Notes: a model not told the origin generated them from the letters alone. DNA of 64,000 nt from Gammaproteobacteria bacterium (GCA_016200485.1 JACQEP010000009.1:39868-103867); one strand, 5' to 3'; positions 8,575 through 17,525 are shown, counted from the stretch's first letter. Numbers and translations are program-made.

Positions 8575-9381
8575 ATGACGAACTCTCTGTTTGTGGGGCA
8601 GGAACAAGTCCGGGTGCGCGCTCTTTATCTTGGGCAGCGTCTCGATTTAAAGGCGTTTCGTGATGCGCAACGGCTCGCCGATGGTCCGCTGGTGATTACG
8701 GCCGGAATTGCTGGTTGTGCGGTGTTGTTTCGTTATGGTGTGGCGGTGGTGTGCGGGCTCAACGCCCTGGAAGAAGTTACCTTCGCCAATGACATTAAAC
8801 AGTTTGTCATCGATCCCATGGAACGAGTGGAGCATGATGAGCTGAATATCGTGTTGGCCGCTCCCGGTAATGGCGAGCAGGTCGTGCCCGGTGGTATTCG
8901 GTTGCAGGATTTTAGTTTGCAACGAATACAACTGGTTGCTGATACCCTGGCCAAGAGCGTGGTGCTGGCGTATTACGAAGCCAATGTCGCTGAAACTTTC
9001 GATCGCATTGAACCCTTAGCCTCCGATTTACAACGTTTTGGCCGTGGCGGGCGCCAGGCGAAAGAGTTGTTGCGGCATATTGGCCATACCTTGTCGATTC
9101 AGAGCCGGATGGTGGGGCGTGTCGAGGTGGAAGAGAAACCTGAACTGTTGTGGGAGCGGCCCGATCTGGAGCGGCTTTTCATGCGATTGCAGGATGAATA
9201 TGAGCTGCGGGAAAGGCATCTGGCGCTGGAGCGCAAACTGGAATTGATTTCCAGAACCGCCGAAACCTTGTTAAGTTTATTGCAAAACAAACGCACCTTG
9301 CATGTTGAGTGGTATATAGTATTTTTAATTCTATTCGAGATTATGCTTTCGCTGTGGGATAAGTTTGGCGGTACGCAGTAA
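8575..9381 (+). CDS. RMD1/YagE family protein (DUF155)
   Basis: 268 residues matching the RMD1/YagE (DUF155) family: an N-terminal mixed alpha/beta part (VVCGLNALEEVTFANDIKQF), the typical central stretch LQDFSLQRIQLVADTLAKSVVLAYYE, and a C-terminal single membrane helix (VEWYIVFLILFEIMLSLW). Eukaryotic relatives (Rmd1, RMND1) are membrane-anchored organelle proteins involved in mitochondrial translation and meiosis; bacterial members have no established role. The next gene starts 20 bases after the stop, so both are probably cotranscribed. Confidence 0.9.
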   Translation: MTNSLFVGQEQVRVRALYLGQRLDLKAFRDAQRLADGPLVITAGIAGCAVLFRYGVAVVCGLNALEEVTFANDIKQFVIDPMERVEHDELNIVLAAPGNGEQVVPGGIRLQDFSLQRIQLVADTLAKSVVLAYYEANVAETFDRIEPLASDLQRFGRGGRQAKELLRHIGHTLSIQSRMVGRVEVEEKPELLWERPDLERLFMRLQDEYELRERHLALERKLELISRTAETLLSLLQNKRTLHVEWYIVFLILFEIMLSLWDKFGGTQ

Positions 9382-9400
9382 CCGCAGTGAGGCGAGCGAG

Positions 9401-10816
9401 GTGGGTGTGGCACATCTGCAATTGCAATTCATCGGTGCAGCACGGGAGGTCACGGGTTCCTGTTTTCTGCTGCGTGTCGGTAATCGTTCGTTGTTGGTGG
9501 ATTGTGGCTTGATTCAAGGCACACCCGACGACGAAGCGCGTAACTGGAAGCCCTTTCCGTTTGATCCTCGTCAGATTGATGCGGTCATCCTGACGCACGC
9601 ACATCTGGATCACTCCGGACGTTTGCCCTTGCTGGTTAAGGCGGGGTTTCGTGGCCAGATCTATACGCATTTCGCCAGTCGCGATTTGTGCGAGATCCTG
9701 CTGCACGATGCCGCCTATCTCAATGAAAAAGAAAGCGAGTGGGAAAACAAAAAGCGGCAACGCAGACACCAAGTGTTGGTTATGCCGCTCTACACCATCA
9801 GTGATGCCAAGGCAGTCATGGCCTCGTTTCAGGCGTTACCCTATGACCAAATCGATGAAATCATACCAGGGATCAAACTCCGGTTGACCGATGCCGGGCA
9901 TATCCTGGGTTCGGCCATCGCCGAAGTGTGGGTGGAGGATGATGGCGTCAAGCGCAAGCTGGTGTTCAGTGGTGATCTGGGGCATCGCGGTGCGCCGATC
10001 TTGCGCGATCCCAGTCTGGTCAGTGATGCTGATCTGGTGATTATGGAAACTACGTATGGTGATCGGCGGCATCGTTCATGGGATGAGACCTGGTCAGAGT
10101 TAGCCGGGATATTGCGTAATGCCAATAGTCGGAAAGGGAACGTGTTGATCCCTGCCTTCGCCGTTGGTCGTACACAAGAGTTGTTGTATGCCTTTAATCG
10201 TAATTTCGAGGCGTGGGAACTGGATCGGTGGACGATCTTTCTGGATAGCCCGATGGCGATTGAAGCGACCGAGGTGTATCGCAAGCATCGAAATCTCTTT
10301 GATCGCGAAACCAAGGATTTAGAACGGGGTAACGCTAAACCGTTAACGCCGCCGAACCTGCATTTGGTGCGGCGTGCCGAAGAATCCATGCATCTGAATC
10401 GGGTTGAAAATGGAGCCATCATCATTGCCGGTAGCGGGATGTGTAACGGTGGCCGCATCAAGCATCACCTCAAGCACAATATTTGGCGTCAGGGTTGTCA
10501 TCTCTTGATTGTCGGTTATCAGGCCTGGGGCACTTTGGGGCGGCGTTTGGTCGATGGGGTGAGTGAAATCAATCTCTGGGGTGAGACGATCTCGGTGGCG
10601 GCCAAGGTGCATACGATAGGTGGTTTTTCCGCGCACGCCGATGCCGATGGATTGATGGACTGGTACCGCAATTTTCAGGGGCGGCCGCCGGTAGCGCTGG
10701 TGCATGGCGAACAAGAGGCGATGACTGCATTTGCTGCCCGGTTAAAGGGCGAGGGGGCGAAGAAGGTGTGGTTGCCGGAGTCGCAGGAGGCGATTGATCT
10801 GGTAAAAATGTCCTGA
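9401..10816 (+). CDS. MBL-fold beta-CASP exonuclease/hydrolase (RNA-specificity domain)
   Basis: 471 residues from a GTG at 9401, chosen because GAGG lies 8 bases before it; a TTG further upstream would overlap the RMD1 gene. The metallo-beta-lactamase core is complete: THAHLDHSG (zinc HxHxDH), DAGHILGSA and SGDLGHRG. A beta-CASP insertion (ETTYGDRRH, PAFAVGRTQELLY, SGMCNGGRI) and the C-terminal KVHTIGGFSAHAD motif identify the CPSF-73-like RNA-processing branch. Family members are zinc-dependent RNases, often 5'-3' exo/endonucleases. Substrate here is unknown. Confidence 0.92.
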   Translation: MGVAHLQLQFIGAAREVTGSCFLLRVGNRSLLVDCGLIQGTPDDEARNWKPFPFDPRQIDAVILTHAHLDHSGRLPLLVKAGFRGQIYTHFASRDLCEILLHDAAYLNEKESEWENKKRQRRHQVLVMPLYTISDAKAVMASFQALPYDQIDEIIPGIKLRLTDAGHILGSAIAEVWVEDDGVKRKLVFSGDLGHRGAPILRDPSLVSDADLVIMETTYGDRRHRSWDETWSELAGILRNANSRKGNVLIPAFAVGRTQELLYAFNRNFEAWELDRWTIFLDSPMAIEATEVYRKHRNLFDRETKDLERGNAKPLTPPNLHLVRRAEESMHLNRVENGAIIIAGSGMCNGGRIKHHLKHNIWRQGCHLLIVGYQAWGTLGRRLVDGVSEINLWGETISVAAKVHTIGGFSAHADADGLMDWYRNFQGRPPVALVHGEQEAMTAFAARLKGEGAKKVWLPESQEAIDLVKMS

Positions 10817-10824
10817 TGCCGGAT

Positions 10825-10851
10825 TCAGGCAAGTCGAGCGGCTGCCGATAA
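10825..10851 (+). promoter_or_regulatory. Candidate sigma-28 promoter upstream of the 479-aa methyltransferase
   Basis: TCAGGCAA (10825-10832), 11 bases, then GCCGATAA (10844-10851), which is a perfect FliA -10 box with the correct spacing; the -35 is poor. The leader to the ATG at 11072 would be about 210 bases. Rest of the 10817-11071 gap is AT-rich with no gene. Confidence 0.35.
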
Positions 10852-11071
10852 CCAGCATGTGAGGGTTGTGTTGAGTTAAGTGATGTGCGGGGATGGCGGT
10901 CGCGCCCGTTTGCGATTAAAGTACGCAGCGCAATTAAAAAAATTATTAAAGGTTCCCTCGAGGGGCTGAGTTGAAGTGTTTAAATTTTTCTAAAATTTGA
11001 TTCCAACAAATTGAAAGTTGTGAACTGGCGGATGGTCCGTGTCTTCGTTAAGGGAATAAGCGCGAGTCAGT

Positions 11072-12511
11072 ATGGCGGCAGAATTACAAGAGCAAGTTAA
11101 GGGGCAATATGAGCGTTTTCCTTATCCGGCTGTAGGCAGTCTGGCCTTGCCGCGCCGTGGTCAAGGCGAAGGTCTGCGTTATGAAGTGGGCGTGGCCCTG
11201 GCGCAGGCCGCAGGCGCGGCGCATGGCTTGATTCCCGATCATCGCGGCAAGCGGATTCTGGTCGCAGGCGCGGGGACGCTGGAGGCCTTGGTCGTGGCGC
11301 AAGCGCACCCAGAGGCTGCCGAGATTGTGGCGCTGGATGTCAGCGCTGCGTCAATTCGTACTTTGAAACAACGTCTGCGTTGGGCAGGATTGCGTGATCG
11401 CATTTTTAGGCGGCGGGTGTTACCTCCGATAGCCGCGCACCAGTCTGATTTGAATCACTGGACACAGGGAGGCTATGACTACATCATCGCTACCAATGTG
11501 CTGCACCATACGTTGAATCCTGCGGCATCACTGAAGCGGCTGGCAGCGTTGCTTAAACCTGGTGGTGTGATGCGTGTGGTGACCTATCCGGCGCAAAGCC
11601 GACACTGGATACGCCAAACCAGCGCCTGGTTGGCATGGCATGGATTGACACCCGAAAAGAGCGGTCTGGCACGAAAGGCGCGGGCCGCCATCCGAAAACT
11701 ACCTGTTGGCCATCCGATTCGCAGTTGTTATGAGGGGCATGGCGAACGCATGTCGGCAACGGGCGTCGTCGATGCTTTTTTGCATGCCCTGGAACAACCA
11801 TTGCCGCCTGAGCAGTGGCAGGAGGCGGCCGAGGCAGCAAGCCTGACCTGGGTGGGTGAGACGCAGGCGGATACTTCGCGCGGAGAGTTTTTATCCACCT
11901 TGTTGCCGGCGGCAGCGGCGCTTAATCATTGGCAACGCTTACAAGTATTGGATGATGTATTGGAGTTAGCGACCAATCCGATCTGGTGGTTCGTCAAACG
12001 GCCATTGTCGGGCGTACCAGTCGTTGTCGATGAAGACGTTCAGATCGTTACCCCCGATGGCCGTGCCGACATGTTGTGGCAGGGCATTAGCGTAAAAGAA
12101 GTGGCGCGCAATTTGAGCCTGCCCTGGTATTTGCCGTCACAGCCATATTTTGAATTGGCGCGCGGCGCACGTAATGCGCAACGGATATTGGGCAGTGTAG
12201 GTGCTACAGTGCCAGGCTTGATGGATGCTCTGAAGCGTGAAGTCGGGATACGTTATTCGCGCACTGGGCGCGAACTCCCTGGGCTTACCTTGCCGGAGCA
12301 TGATGTCGCTGCCATGCTGGAAGTGCCAGAACCATGGACACCCGAGCAGTGGCAACAGCTTGAAGAATCAGTGGGTGCCGATTGGCATTTGAGTTACGAA
12401 GGTAAGCATGTGCCCGGCGTAGGGCTGGCGATGCAGGCGCAGTGGTTGCAATTATATCACGGCGCTCAACAGGCCCAGATCGGGCCAATTGCGTTTGTGC
12501 GGGGGCGATAG
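11072..12511 (+). CDS. Class I SAM-dependent methyltransferase with C-terminal extension
   Basis: 479 residues. The N-terminal 220 form a Rossmann methyltransferase: RILVAGAGTLEALV (SAM-binding motif I), EIVALDVSAASI (acidic residue of motif II), YDYIIATNVLHHTLNP (motif IV) and LLKPGGVMRV (motif VI). A leading QYERFPYP segment is shared with a subgroup of methyltransferases acting on proteins or small molecules. The remaining 250 residues are an extension I do not recognise, containing a WWFVKRPL stretch and a VKEVARNLSLPWYLP segment resembling JmjC-family-like or winged-helix elements only weakly. The substrate is unknown. A possible sigma-28 promoter upstream hints at flagellar co-regulation, which is inference. 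Confidence 0.8.
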   Translation: MAAELQEQVKGQYERFPYPAVGSLALPRRGQGEGLRYEVGVALAQAAGAAHGLIPDHRGKRILVAGAGTLEALVVAQAHPEAAEIVALDVSAASIRTLKQRLRWAGLRDRIFRRRVLPPIAAHQSDLNHWTQGGYDYIIATNVLHHTLNPAASLKRLAALLKPGGVMRVVTYPAQSRHWIRQTSAWLAWHGLTPEKSGLARKARAAIRKLPVGHPIRSCYEGHGERMSATGVVDAFLHALEQPLPPEQWQEAAEAASLTWVGETQADTSRGEFLSTLLPAAAALNHWQRLQVLDDVLELATNPIWWFVKRPLSGVPVVVDEDVQIVTPDGRADMLWQGISVKEVARNLSLPWYLPSQPYFELARGARNAQRILGSVGATVPGLMDALKREVGIRYSRTGRELPGLTLPEHDVAAMLEVPEPWTPEQWQQLEESVGADWHLSYEGKHVPGVGLAMQAQWLQLYHGAQQAQIGPIAFVRGR

Positions 12512-12577
12512 CGGTAGTGGTTCATCCCCCATTCCCGTGAATACGGGTCTGAGGCACCAGATAAATCGGGATTTGTC

Positions 12578-12763
12578 TTAGCGAAAGTTCATTACCCGCT
12601 CATGCTCATCGCCAGGGGGATATGTTTCCTCAAAGATGAGGCGGTACTGTTCAACCATCGACAGTATCTTTGCCTCGGTTTCAGGTGATGGCTCGTAGAC
12701 AAAGGTGGCAATCTCGCGGTACAAACGCCCAAGCCACCATTCTGCTGCAGTTTGATTGTCCAT
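12578..12763 (-). CDS. Small hypothetical protein, 61 aa
   Basis: A 61-residue acidic helical protein (MDNQTAAEWWLGRLYREIAT...). The start is supported by an ideal ribosome binding site, AGGAGGTCAT, just before the ATG on the minus strand. No membrane segment or cysteine. Unrecognised; convergent with the methyltransferase gene and divergent from the cupin gene. Confidence 0.65.
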   Translation of the reverse strand: MDNQTAAEWWLGRLYREIATFVYEPSPETEAKILSMVEQYRLIFEETYPPGDEHERVMNFR

Positions 12764-12921
12764 ATGACCTCCTATACTTATGTTAATGACTTGGGGTATT
12801 TAACCAGTTGATTGTGACTGAATGATGACAATTGGCTGTATAGTCATTATTCGGTTTGGGTGTAGATTCCGCCGCAGGGTAAAATGGCTGAGCATGTTTC
12901 TGGTTCTGGATGGAATTGGTG

Positions 12922-13407
12922 ATGAAACTGATTAATCAATCGATGATCGGCAATTTAACTGCCCAGGCGCAGCAGTCGCCACGCGCGCGCACCAATCTCA
13001 ATTTACATACTCAGTATGATGATCCCGTCCAGCGCCTGTTGATTGCGATTGAGCCAGGCAGTTATGTGCGTCCGCACCGTCATCTGGATGCCAATAAATG
13101 GGAGCTGTTTTTGATTGTTCGAGGCAGAATCGCCGCTGTTTTTTTTGATGATGAGGGGCGGATGCAAGATCGTATTCTGCTGTCGCCCCAAGGGCCGGAT
13201 CATGGTTTTGAAATTGTGCCAGGTCAATGGCATACCGTTGTTGCACTGGAGCCTGGTACAGTGTTTTTCGAGGTCAAGGCCGGCCCCTTTATGCCAACCA
13301 GTGATAAAGATTTCGCAATATGGGCGCCAGCAGAAGGGAATGCGCGTTGCGCGGATTTTTTAGAGTGGTTTGTACATGGTCAGCCCGGCAGCCGCTATCC
13401 CGGCTAA
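12922..13407 (+). CDS. WbuC family cupin-fold metalloprotein
   Basis: About 161 residues from the second in-frame ATG (MKLINQSMIGNL), which matches the usual WbuC N-terminus. Cupin motifs: RPHRHLDANKWELFLIVRG (two His and a Glu as metal ligands, WbuC-specific PHRH-K-E) and GQWHTVVALEPGTVFFEVKAGPF (second cupin box with the third His). WbuC proteins occur in polysaccharide loci or alone and have no demonstrated reaction. The 3' end overlaps the next gene by 32 bases, so the two are translationally linked. Confidence 0.85.
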   Translation: MKLINQSMIGNLTAQAQQSPRARTNLNLHTQYDDPVQRLLIAIEPGSYVRPHRHLDANKWELFLIVRGRIAAVFFDDEGRMQDRILLSPQGPDHGFEIVPGQWHTVVALEPGTVFFEVKAGPFMPTSDKDFAIWAPAEGNARCADFLEWFVHGQPGSRYPG

Positions 13408-14323
13408 GTGGGATCGATTTTTTACAGTTAACGAACCTCTCCCGCTACAGAAAATCTCTGAGTCATGGTTTGAGCGTTTCGATATTCGGCTGTGGATGTT
13501 GCGCGCTGATCTGGTTCATCCCATCGTCTCCGGCAATAAATGGTTCAAGCTTAAATACAATCTCCAAACTGCTCAGGTGGCCGGACATGACACCTTATTG
13601 AGTTTTGGCGGTGCCTACTCCAATCATATCCACGCCCTTGCCTATGCCGGACGGAAATTGGGTTTCAAAACGATAGGTGTGATTCGTGGGGAAGCGCATG
13701 AATTTCTCAATCCCACCTTGCAGTTCGCAACAGAGCAGGGAATGCAGCTGATGTATCTGGATAGAGTCAGCTTCCGACGAAAATATGAACCTGAACTCGT
13801 CAGAAAATTGCACGACTGCTTTGGCGATTTTTATCTGGTGCCAGAGGGTGGCAGTAATGCCTTGGCGGTGCTGGGATGTCGTGAATTAGTGTCTGAGATC
13901 AATGAGCCATTTGATGTGTTGGCCTGTGCTTGTGGTACCGGAGGAACGCTGGCCGGGATAATTTCAGGATTGGAAGGTCACCATCAGGCACTGGGTTTGG
14001 CGGTATTAAAAGGCGGTGATTTCCTGCGTGATGAGGTGCGCGGCTTGTTGAGAGAAGCAGGCGGCGCCGTTCACGAGAATTGGACGATTAATCACGACTA
14101 TCATCTGGGTGGGTATGCACGGATGCCGCTAGCGCTTGAGCAATTTATTAGAGGATTTGATGTCAGGCACGGTATTCGGTTGGATCCCGTTTACACCGGA
14201 AAACTGATGTTTGGGCTCTATGATCTGATCGCCAAGGGAGGTTTCAAACGTGGTACGACGATTGTTGCGCTGCATAGCGGCGGCTTACAGGGTGGCGAAG
14301 GTTTCGCTGGGCCAGGAAAATAG
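13376..14323 (+). CDS. PLP-dependent ACC deaminase / D-cysteine desulfhydrase family enzyme
   Basis: 315 residues from the ATG at 13376, with TAGAGTGG upstream inside the cupin gene. Tryptophan-synthase-beta fold type II PLP enzyme: the lysine in SGNKWFKLKYNL that would hold PLP, FGGAYSNHIHALAYAG, a phosphate-binding VPEGGSN and CGTGGTLAG loop, and LHSGGLQG at the end. The pattern is that of the 1-aminocyclopropane-1-carboxylate deaminase/D-cysteine desulfhydrase group; which substrate is used cannot be told from the sequence. It overlaps the WbuC cupin gene and is followed 44 bases later by a YkgJ-type gene, probably one transcript. Confidence 0.9.
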   Translation: MVSPAAAIPAKWDRFFTVNEPLPLQKISESWFERFDIRLWMLRADLVHPIVSGNKWFKLKYNLQTAQVAGHDTLLSFGGAYSNHIHALAYAGRKLGFKTIGVIRGEAHEFLNPTLQFATEQGMQLMYLDRVSFRRKYEPELVRKLHDCFGDFYLVPEGGSNALAVLGCRELVSEINEPFDVLACACGTGGTLAGIISGLEGHHQALGLAVLKGGDFLRDEVRGLLREAGGAVHENWTINHDYHLGGYARMPLALEQFIRGFDVRHGIRLDPVYTGKLMFGLYDLIAKGGFKRGTTIVALHSGGLQGGEGFAGPGK

Positions 14324-14367
14324 GGTAAAATGAAAAAACTTCCCCCACCTATAGTGTTTTATTTGCC

Positions 14368-14772
14368 ATGGATTTAAAAGCGATTCCAGTTCGTGCCGTA
14401 AAGATTACGCCTGAGAACAAATGCAGTTTTTGCGTCGGTTCCAAGTGTTGTAATTATGTCACGCAGAAGATTGACGGGCCGCGCAGCAAATATGACTTTG
14501 AACATTTGTTGTGGCAGCTTTCGCATGACAACATGCAGGTCTACAAGGATTCCGAAGGCTGGTTTTTGCAGATGAATACGCGCTGCAAGCATCTGCAGAC
14601 GGATGGACGCTGCGGGATTTACGAGACGCGGCCGCAGATTTGTCGCGATCACTCCAATGATTATTGCGAATACGATCAACCCGCCGATGAAGGGCATGAT
14701 CTGATGTTTGATAGCTACGAATCCTTGCTCGTCTATTGCAAAAAGCGATTCAAGAACTGGGGAAAGAAGTAG
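14368..14772 (+). CDS. YkgJ family cysteine cluster protein
   Basis: 134 residues. The family's cysteine array is seen as CSFCVGSKCCNY near residue 20, then RCKHLQTDGRCGIYETRPQICR and a late DYCEYD. The CxxC...CC and C...C-xxY..RPxxCR pattern of YkgJ is thought to bind zinc or an iron-sulfur cluster. Soluble, no signal peptide. The last 23 bases overlap the convergent yrfG gene. Function unknown. Confidence 0.9.
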   Translation: MDLKAIPVRAVKITPENKCSFCVGSKCCNYVTQKIDGPRSKYDFEHLLWQLSHDNMQVYKDSEGWFLQMNTRCKHLQTDGRCGIYETRPQICRDHSNDYCEYDQPADEGHDLMFDSYESLLVYCKKRFKNWGKK

Positions 14773-15421
14773 CAGGCATAATCTCCGCAAAACGCTGAAA
14801 GGACTTGAACTCGCTGGTGTTGAATGCCGGTTGTTGTGAATCAGGTTTGCAGGCGGCGAGCAAATGAGCGATGCCATAACTGCGTGCTGAACGCAGAGCC
14901 GCCAGATTATCATCTACCAATAAGGTTCGATGTGGCGTAAATGGCTCCCGTTCTTGTAACTGTCCCCAGAAGTTTGTCGCTTCTTTCGGTAAGCCCAGCT
15001 CGTGGGAGGAGATGATCCGGTCGAGATGATTGTCCAGCCGCGTGTGTTCCAGTTTCATGCCCAGGCTTTTCGGGTGAGCATTCGTGACCAAAACCAGTCG
15101 TTTTCCATGCCGCCGCAGGCGAGCCATAAATTCCAGAGCGTCATCCTTGATGGTAATCAAATGCACCAAATCCTGCTTAAGCGCGACAATGTCCAAGCCC
15201 AGTTCGCGGCTCCAGTAGTCCAGGCAATACCAGTCCAGAGTGCCAGCGGTACGTTTGAAATAAGGGGCCAGCACAGCGTTGGCAGTGACCACATCCAGGC
15301 CGCGCGTGAAGGCGTAGCGGCGCGGCAGATAATTGCGCCAGAAATGGGTGTCGAAGTGCAGGTCGAGCAGGGTGCCATCCATATCGAGTAGCACGGTGTC
15401 GATGTTTTTCCAGTTAATCAT
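14750..15421 (-). CDS. yrfG: HAD-family GMP/IMP nucleotidase YrfG
   Basis: 223 residues. HAD motifs: DTVLLDMDGTLLDL (motif I, nucleophile Asp and acid Asp), LVLVTNAHPKSL (motif II), the lysine in ELGLPKEATNFW and LLVDDNLAALRSA (motif IV). The segment LPRRYAFTRGL and the companion spacing match E. coli YrfG, which dephosphorylates GMP and IMP. In many gammaproteobacteria yrfG lies beside nudE and this is also seen here, with the two genes divergent across a palindromic repeat element. Confidence 0.92.
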   Translation of the reverse strand: MINWKNIDTVLLDMDGTLLDLHFDTHFWRNYLPRRYAFTRGLDVVTANAVLAPYFKRTAGTLDWYCLDYWSRELGLDIVALKQDLVHLITIKDDALEFMARLRRHGKRLVLVTNAHPKSLGMKLEHTRLDNHLDRIISSHELGLPKEATNFWGQLQEREPFTPHRTLLVDDNLAALRSARSYGIAHLLAACKPDSQQPAFNTSEFKSFQRFAEIMPATSFPSS

Positions 15422-15434
15422 ATATTGATATCTG

Positions 15435-15572
15435 TTAACCGCGAAGGACGCAAAGGCGCGCCAAGAAAATTACAAGCCGAGCATTTCAAACCCGGAAAAC
15501 AAGGGCAATACCCCAGTAATCTTGATTGCCCGATTCCCCGCCTTCGTGTTCCTTTGCGTCCTTCGCGGTTAA
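15435..15572. repeat. Dispersed inverted repeat, family A, copy 1
   Basis: Perfect 22-bp terminal inverted repeats: 15435-15456 (TTAACCGCGAAGGACGCAAA plus GG) and 15551-15572. The 94-bp interior has no gene. A related element with the same arms is at 17896-18020. It fills the yrfG-nudE divergent intergenic region. Confidence 0.85.
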
Positions 15573-15605
15573 TCACGGGTTCATGGTTCGGGGGTATAAT
15601 AAGCC

Positions 15606-16154
15606 ATGCGCAAGAAACCCGAAATCCTCGGTATCACTACCATTGCCCGCAGCCGCCTGTTTCATGTCGAGCAGGTCGAGCTGCGTTTTACCAATGGCAC
15701 GGAGGTGAGTTATGAACGGCTCAAGAGTACCTCAGCCGGTGCCGTGCTGGTGGTGCCGATGTTGGATGAAGATACGGTGCTCTTGATCCGTGAATATGCC
15801 GCTGGCGTCCATCGTTATGAGCTGGGCTTGCCCAAAGGCCGGGTCGAAGTGGGCGAGGATGTCTTGGATGCCGCCAATCGCGAACTGATGGAAGAGGTGG
15901 GTTATGCGGCGCGTGATTTGCGGCACTTAACCGCGTTGACGCTGGCGCCGGGCTATTTAGGCCATCACACCCAAATCGTATTGGCGCAGGACTTGTATGA
16001 ATCCCGTGCGGCAGGCGATGAGCCGGAAGAAATCGAAGTCGTGCCTTGGCGGCTGAGTCAGCTCAATGAATTGATGGCGCGCGAAGATTGCACTGAGGCG
16101 CGCAGTATTGCGGCGTTGTTTATGGTGCGGGAGTTATTGCGAGGTACCGCCTGA
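15606..16154 (+). CDS. nudE: ADP-compounds hydrolase NudE
   Basis: 182 residues. The Nudix box is complete: GLPKGRVEVGEDVLDAAN followed by RELMEEVGY fits GX5EX7REUXEEXGU. NudE-specific features are the N-terminal KKPEILGITTIARSRLFHVE and the pattern LAPGYLGHHTQIVLAQDLYES. The enzyme hydrolyses ADP-ribose, NADH and diadenosine polyphosphates. A TATAAT sequence ends only 6 bases before the ATG, so either the mRNA is nearly leaderless or this box is fortuitous. A 27-bp palindromic repeat follows the stop codon. Confidence 0.95.
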   Translation: MRKKPEILGITTIARSRLFHVEQVELRFTNGTEVSYERLKSTSAGAVLVVPMLDEDTVLLIREYAAGVHRYELGLPKGRVEVGEDVLDAANRELMEEVGYAARDLRHLTALTLAPGYLGHHTQIVLAQDLYESRAAGDEPEEIEVVPWRLSQLNELMAREDCTEARSIAALFMVRELLRGTA

Positions 16155-16156
16155 CG

Positions 16157-16183
16157 GTAGGGGCGACTCATGATCGCCCCTAC
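16157..16183. repeat. Palindromic repeat, family B, copy 1
   Basis: Near-perfect palindrome GTAGGGGCGA ... TCGCCCCTAC, 27 bp, between the convergent nudE and PsiE-family genes; its right end overlaps the PsiE stop codon. Other copies are at 24212, 41628, 56060 and 61080. Confidence 0.85.
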
Positions 16184-16683
16184 TCCGGTTCCCGTTCCCC
16201 TTTCGGCTTGCGCTTACCGGGCGGATAGGGAAGATAAGGCGGATAAGGAAAGCGTAGCTGGCCATAACGGATCATCAGCACTGCGCCCGCCAAGACCGTG
16301 ATGGCGGCCGCGACTGCGATAATGCTCCAGGGATCTAATGCCTTGATGTCCAGTGCCAGGTAACGTGCCAGGGCAACGATGGCGATGTAGAGCGGCATCC
16401 GCACCGGCAGCTTACCCGAATCAAGGTAGACGGCCACCATCGCAATGACCTCAAGATAGAGAAATAACAATAACAAATCGGCCAAAGTCACCTTGGCGTC
16501 CAGGATCATCCGGTAAACTTCTTGGCCGCCAGCGACGAGGGTAGCAATGGTGATAATGAACAGGCCACCGTATTCAATGAGTCTGAGCGCCTTCTTGCCC
16601 AAGAGTTCCTGAGCCGGCGACATGATGTGGACTTCTTCGTCTTCGTTGGTCACTGGTTTGTTACCGCGGTCTTGCTGTGCCAT
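16180..16683 (-). CDS. Phosphate-starvation-inducible PsiE family membrane protein
   Basis: 167 residues with four hydrophobic segments (YGGLFIITIATLVAGG, LADLLLLFLYLEVIAMVAVYL, LYIAIVALARYLAL, IIAVAAAITVLAGAVLMI) and the PsiE signature around LFLYLEVIAMV and KLPVRMPLYIAIVALARYL. The C-terminal tail is proline- and charge-rich (YPPYLPYPPGKRKPKGE). PsiE proteins are inner-membrane proteins of unknown activity, first noted as induced by phosphate starvation. No Pho box was identified. Confidence 0.88.
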   Translation of the reverse strand: MAQQDRGNKPVTNEDEEVHIMSPAQELLGKKALRLIEYGGLFIITIATLVAGGQEVYRMILDAKVTLADLLLLFLYLEVIAMVAVYLDSGKLPVRMPLYIAIVALARYLALDIKALDPWSIIAVAAAITVLAGAVLMIRYGQLRFPYPPYLPYPPGKRKPKGEREPE

Positions 16684-16725
16684 AGTTTAGAGCCCGCCAG
16701 TGTATGAGTAAGTAATGACGATTCT

Positions 16726-17514
16726 ATGACAAATACCGTCTCAGCGGCAGTGGCAGTTATCGCCACCGAACCGCAACTCCAGATTCAGGCGCGCCAGCTG
16801 GCCGAGCGATTGCAGCTGCCTGTCGCGATGGTGGACGGCGCTGAATACCCCTTGCTATTGGTGCAGACCGCCGAACGCCTGGAATTGCGCCAGACCGGTC
16901 CGCTCGCACCGGGTCCGGTGTATGTCGATTTTATCGGCGGTAGCGTCGGCCATCGTTTTCATTTCGGCGGCGGCCGTGGGCAATTGATTGCCAAGGCCGT
17001 CGGGATCAAAAAAGGATTTATCCCCACCGTTATCGATGCCACGGGCGGTTTGGGGCGTGATTCGTTTGTGCTCGCCAGTTTGGGGTGTACAGTAACCTTG
17101 GTCGAGCGTTCACCGATCATCGCCGAGTTGTTGCGCGATGGCATGGCTCGTGCCGAGCTTGATAATGAGATCGGCGCCATTGTCCGCGAACGCATGCATC
17201 TGGTGATGACTGATGCAATTGCTTATCTGGTAACGCTGAGCGAAGCGCAACGGCCGGATGTGGTATATCTTGATCCCATGTACCCCGAACGCCGCAAAAG
17301 TGCTGCCGTGAAAAAAGAAATGCGCGCCTTTCAGTTATTATTGGGCGGTGATGAGGATGAAGCGGATTTGCTGGTGGTCGCGCTGCGCTGCGCGTGTAAG
17401 CGTGTGGTGGTCAAACGGCCACGGCAGGCAGAATCGATTGCCGGTCCGAAGCCGAGTTTGAGTATGAGCGGGCAGAGCACGCGGTTTGATATTTATTTTA
17501 CGGTTAAAACGTAA
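16726..17514 (+). CDS. rsmJ: 16S rRNA (guanine1516-N2)-methyltransferase RsmJ
   Basis: 262 residues. The RsmJ pattern is clear: VDFIGGSVGHRFHFGGGRGQLIAKAVG, then IDATGGLGRDSFVLASLGC (SAM motif I), LVERSPIIAELLRDG, and the catalytic VYLDPMYPERRKSA-VKKEMR block. RsmJ methylates N2 of G1516 of 16S rRNA in the small subunit. The ORF starts about 42 bases from the divergent PsiE gene. A GC-rich repeat (17526-17653) separates it from slyX. Confidence 0.96.
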   Translation: MTNTVSAAVAVIATEPQLQIQARQLAERLQLPVAMVDGAEYPLLLVQTAERLELRQTGPLAPGPVYVDFIGGSVGHRFHFGGGRGQLIAKAVGIKKGFIPTVIDATGGLGRDSFVLASLGCTVTLVERSPIIAELLRDGMARAELDNEIGAIVRERMHLVMTDAIAYLVTLSEAQRPDVVYLDPMYPERRKSAAVKKEMRAFQLLLGGDEDEADLLVVALRCACKRVVVKRPRQAESIAGPKPSLSMSGQSTRFDIYFTVKT

Positions 17515-17525
17515 AATACATTTTT

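Noticed and set aside
15595..15600. TATAAT directly before the nudE start codon
   Set aside because: Too close to the ATG (5 bases between) for an ordinary leader and no matching -35; it may be fortuitous, so I did not call a promoter.
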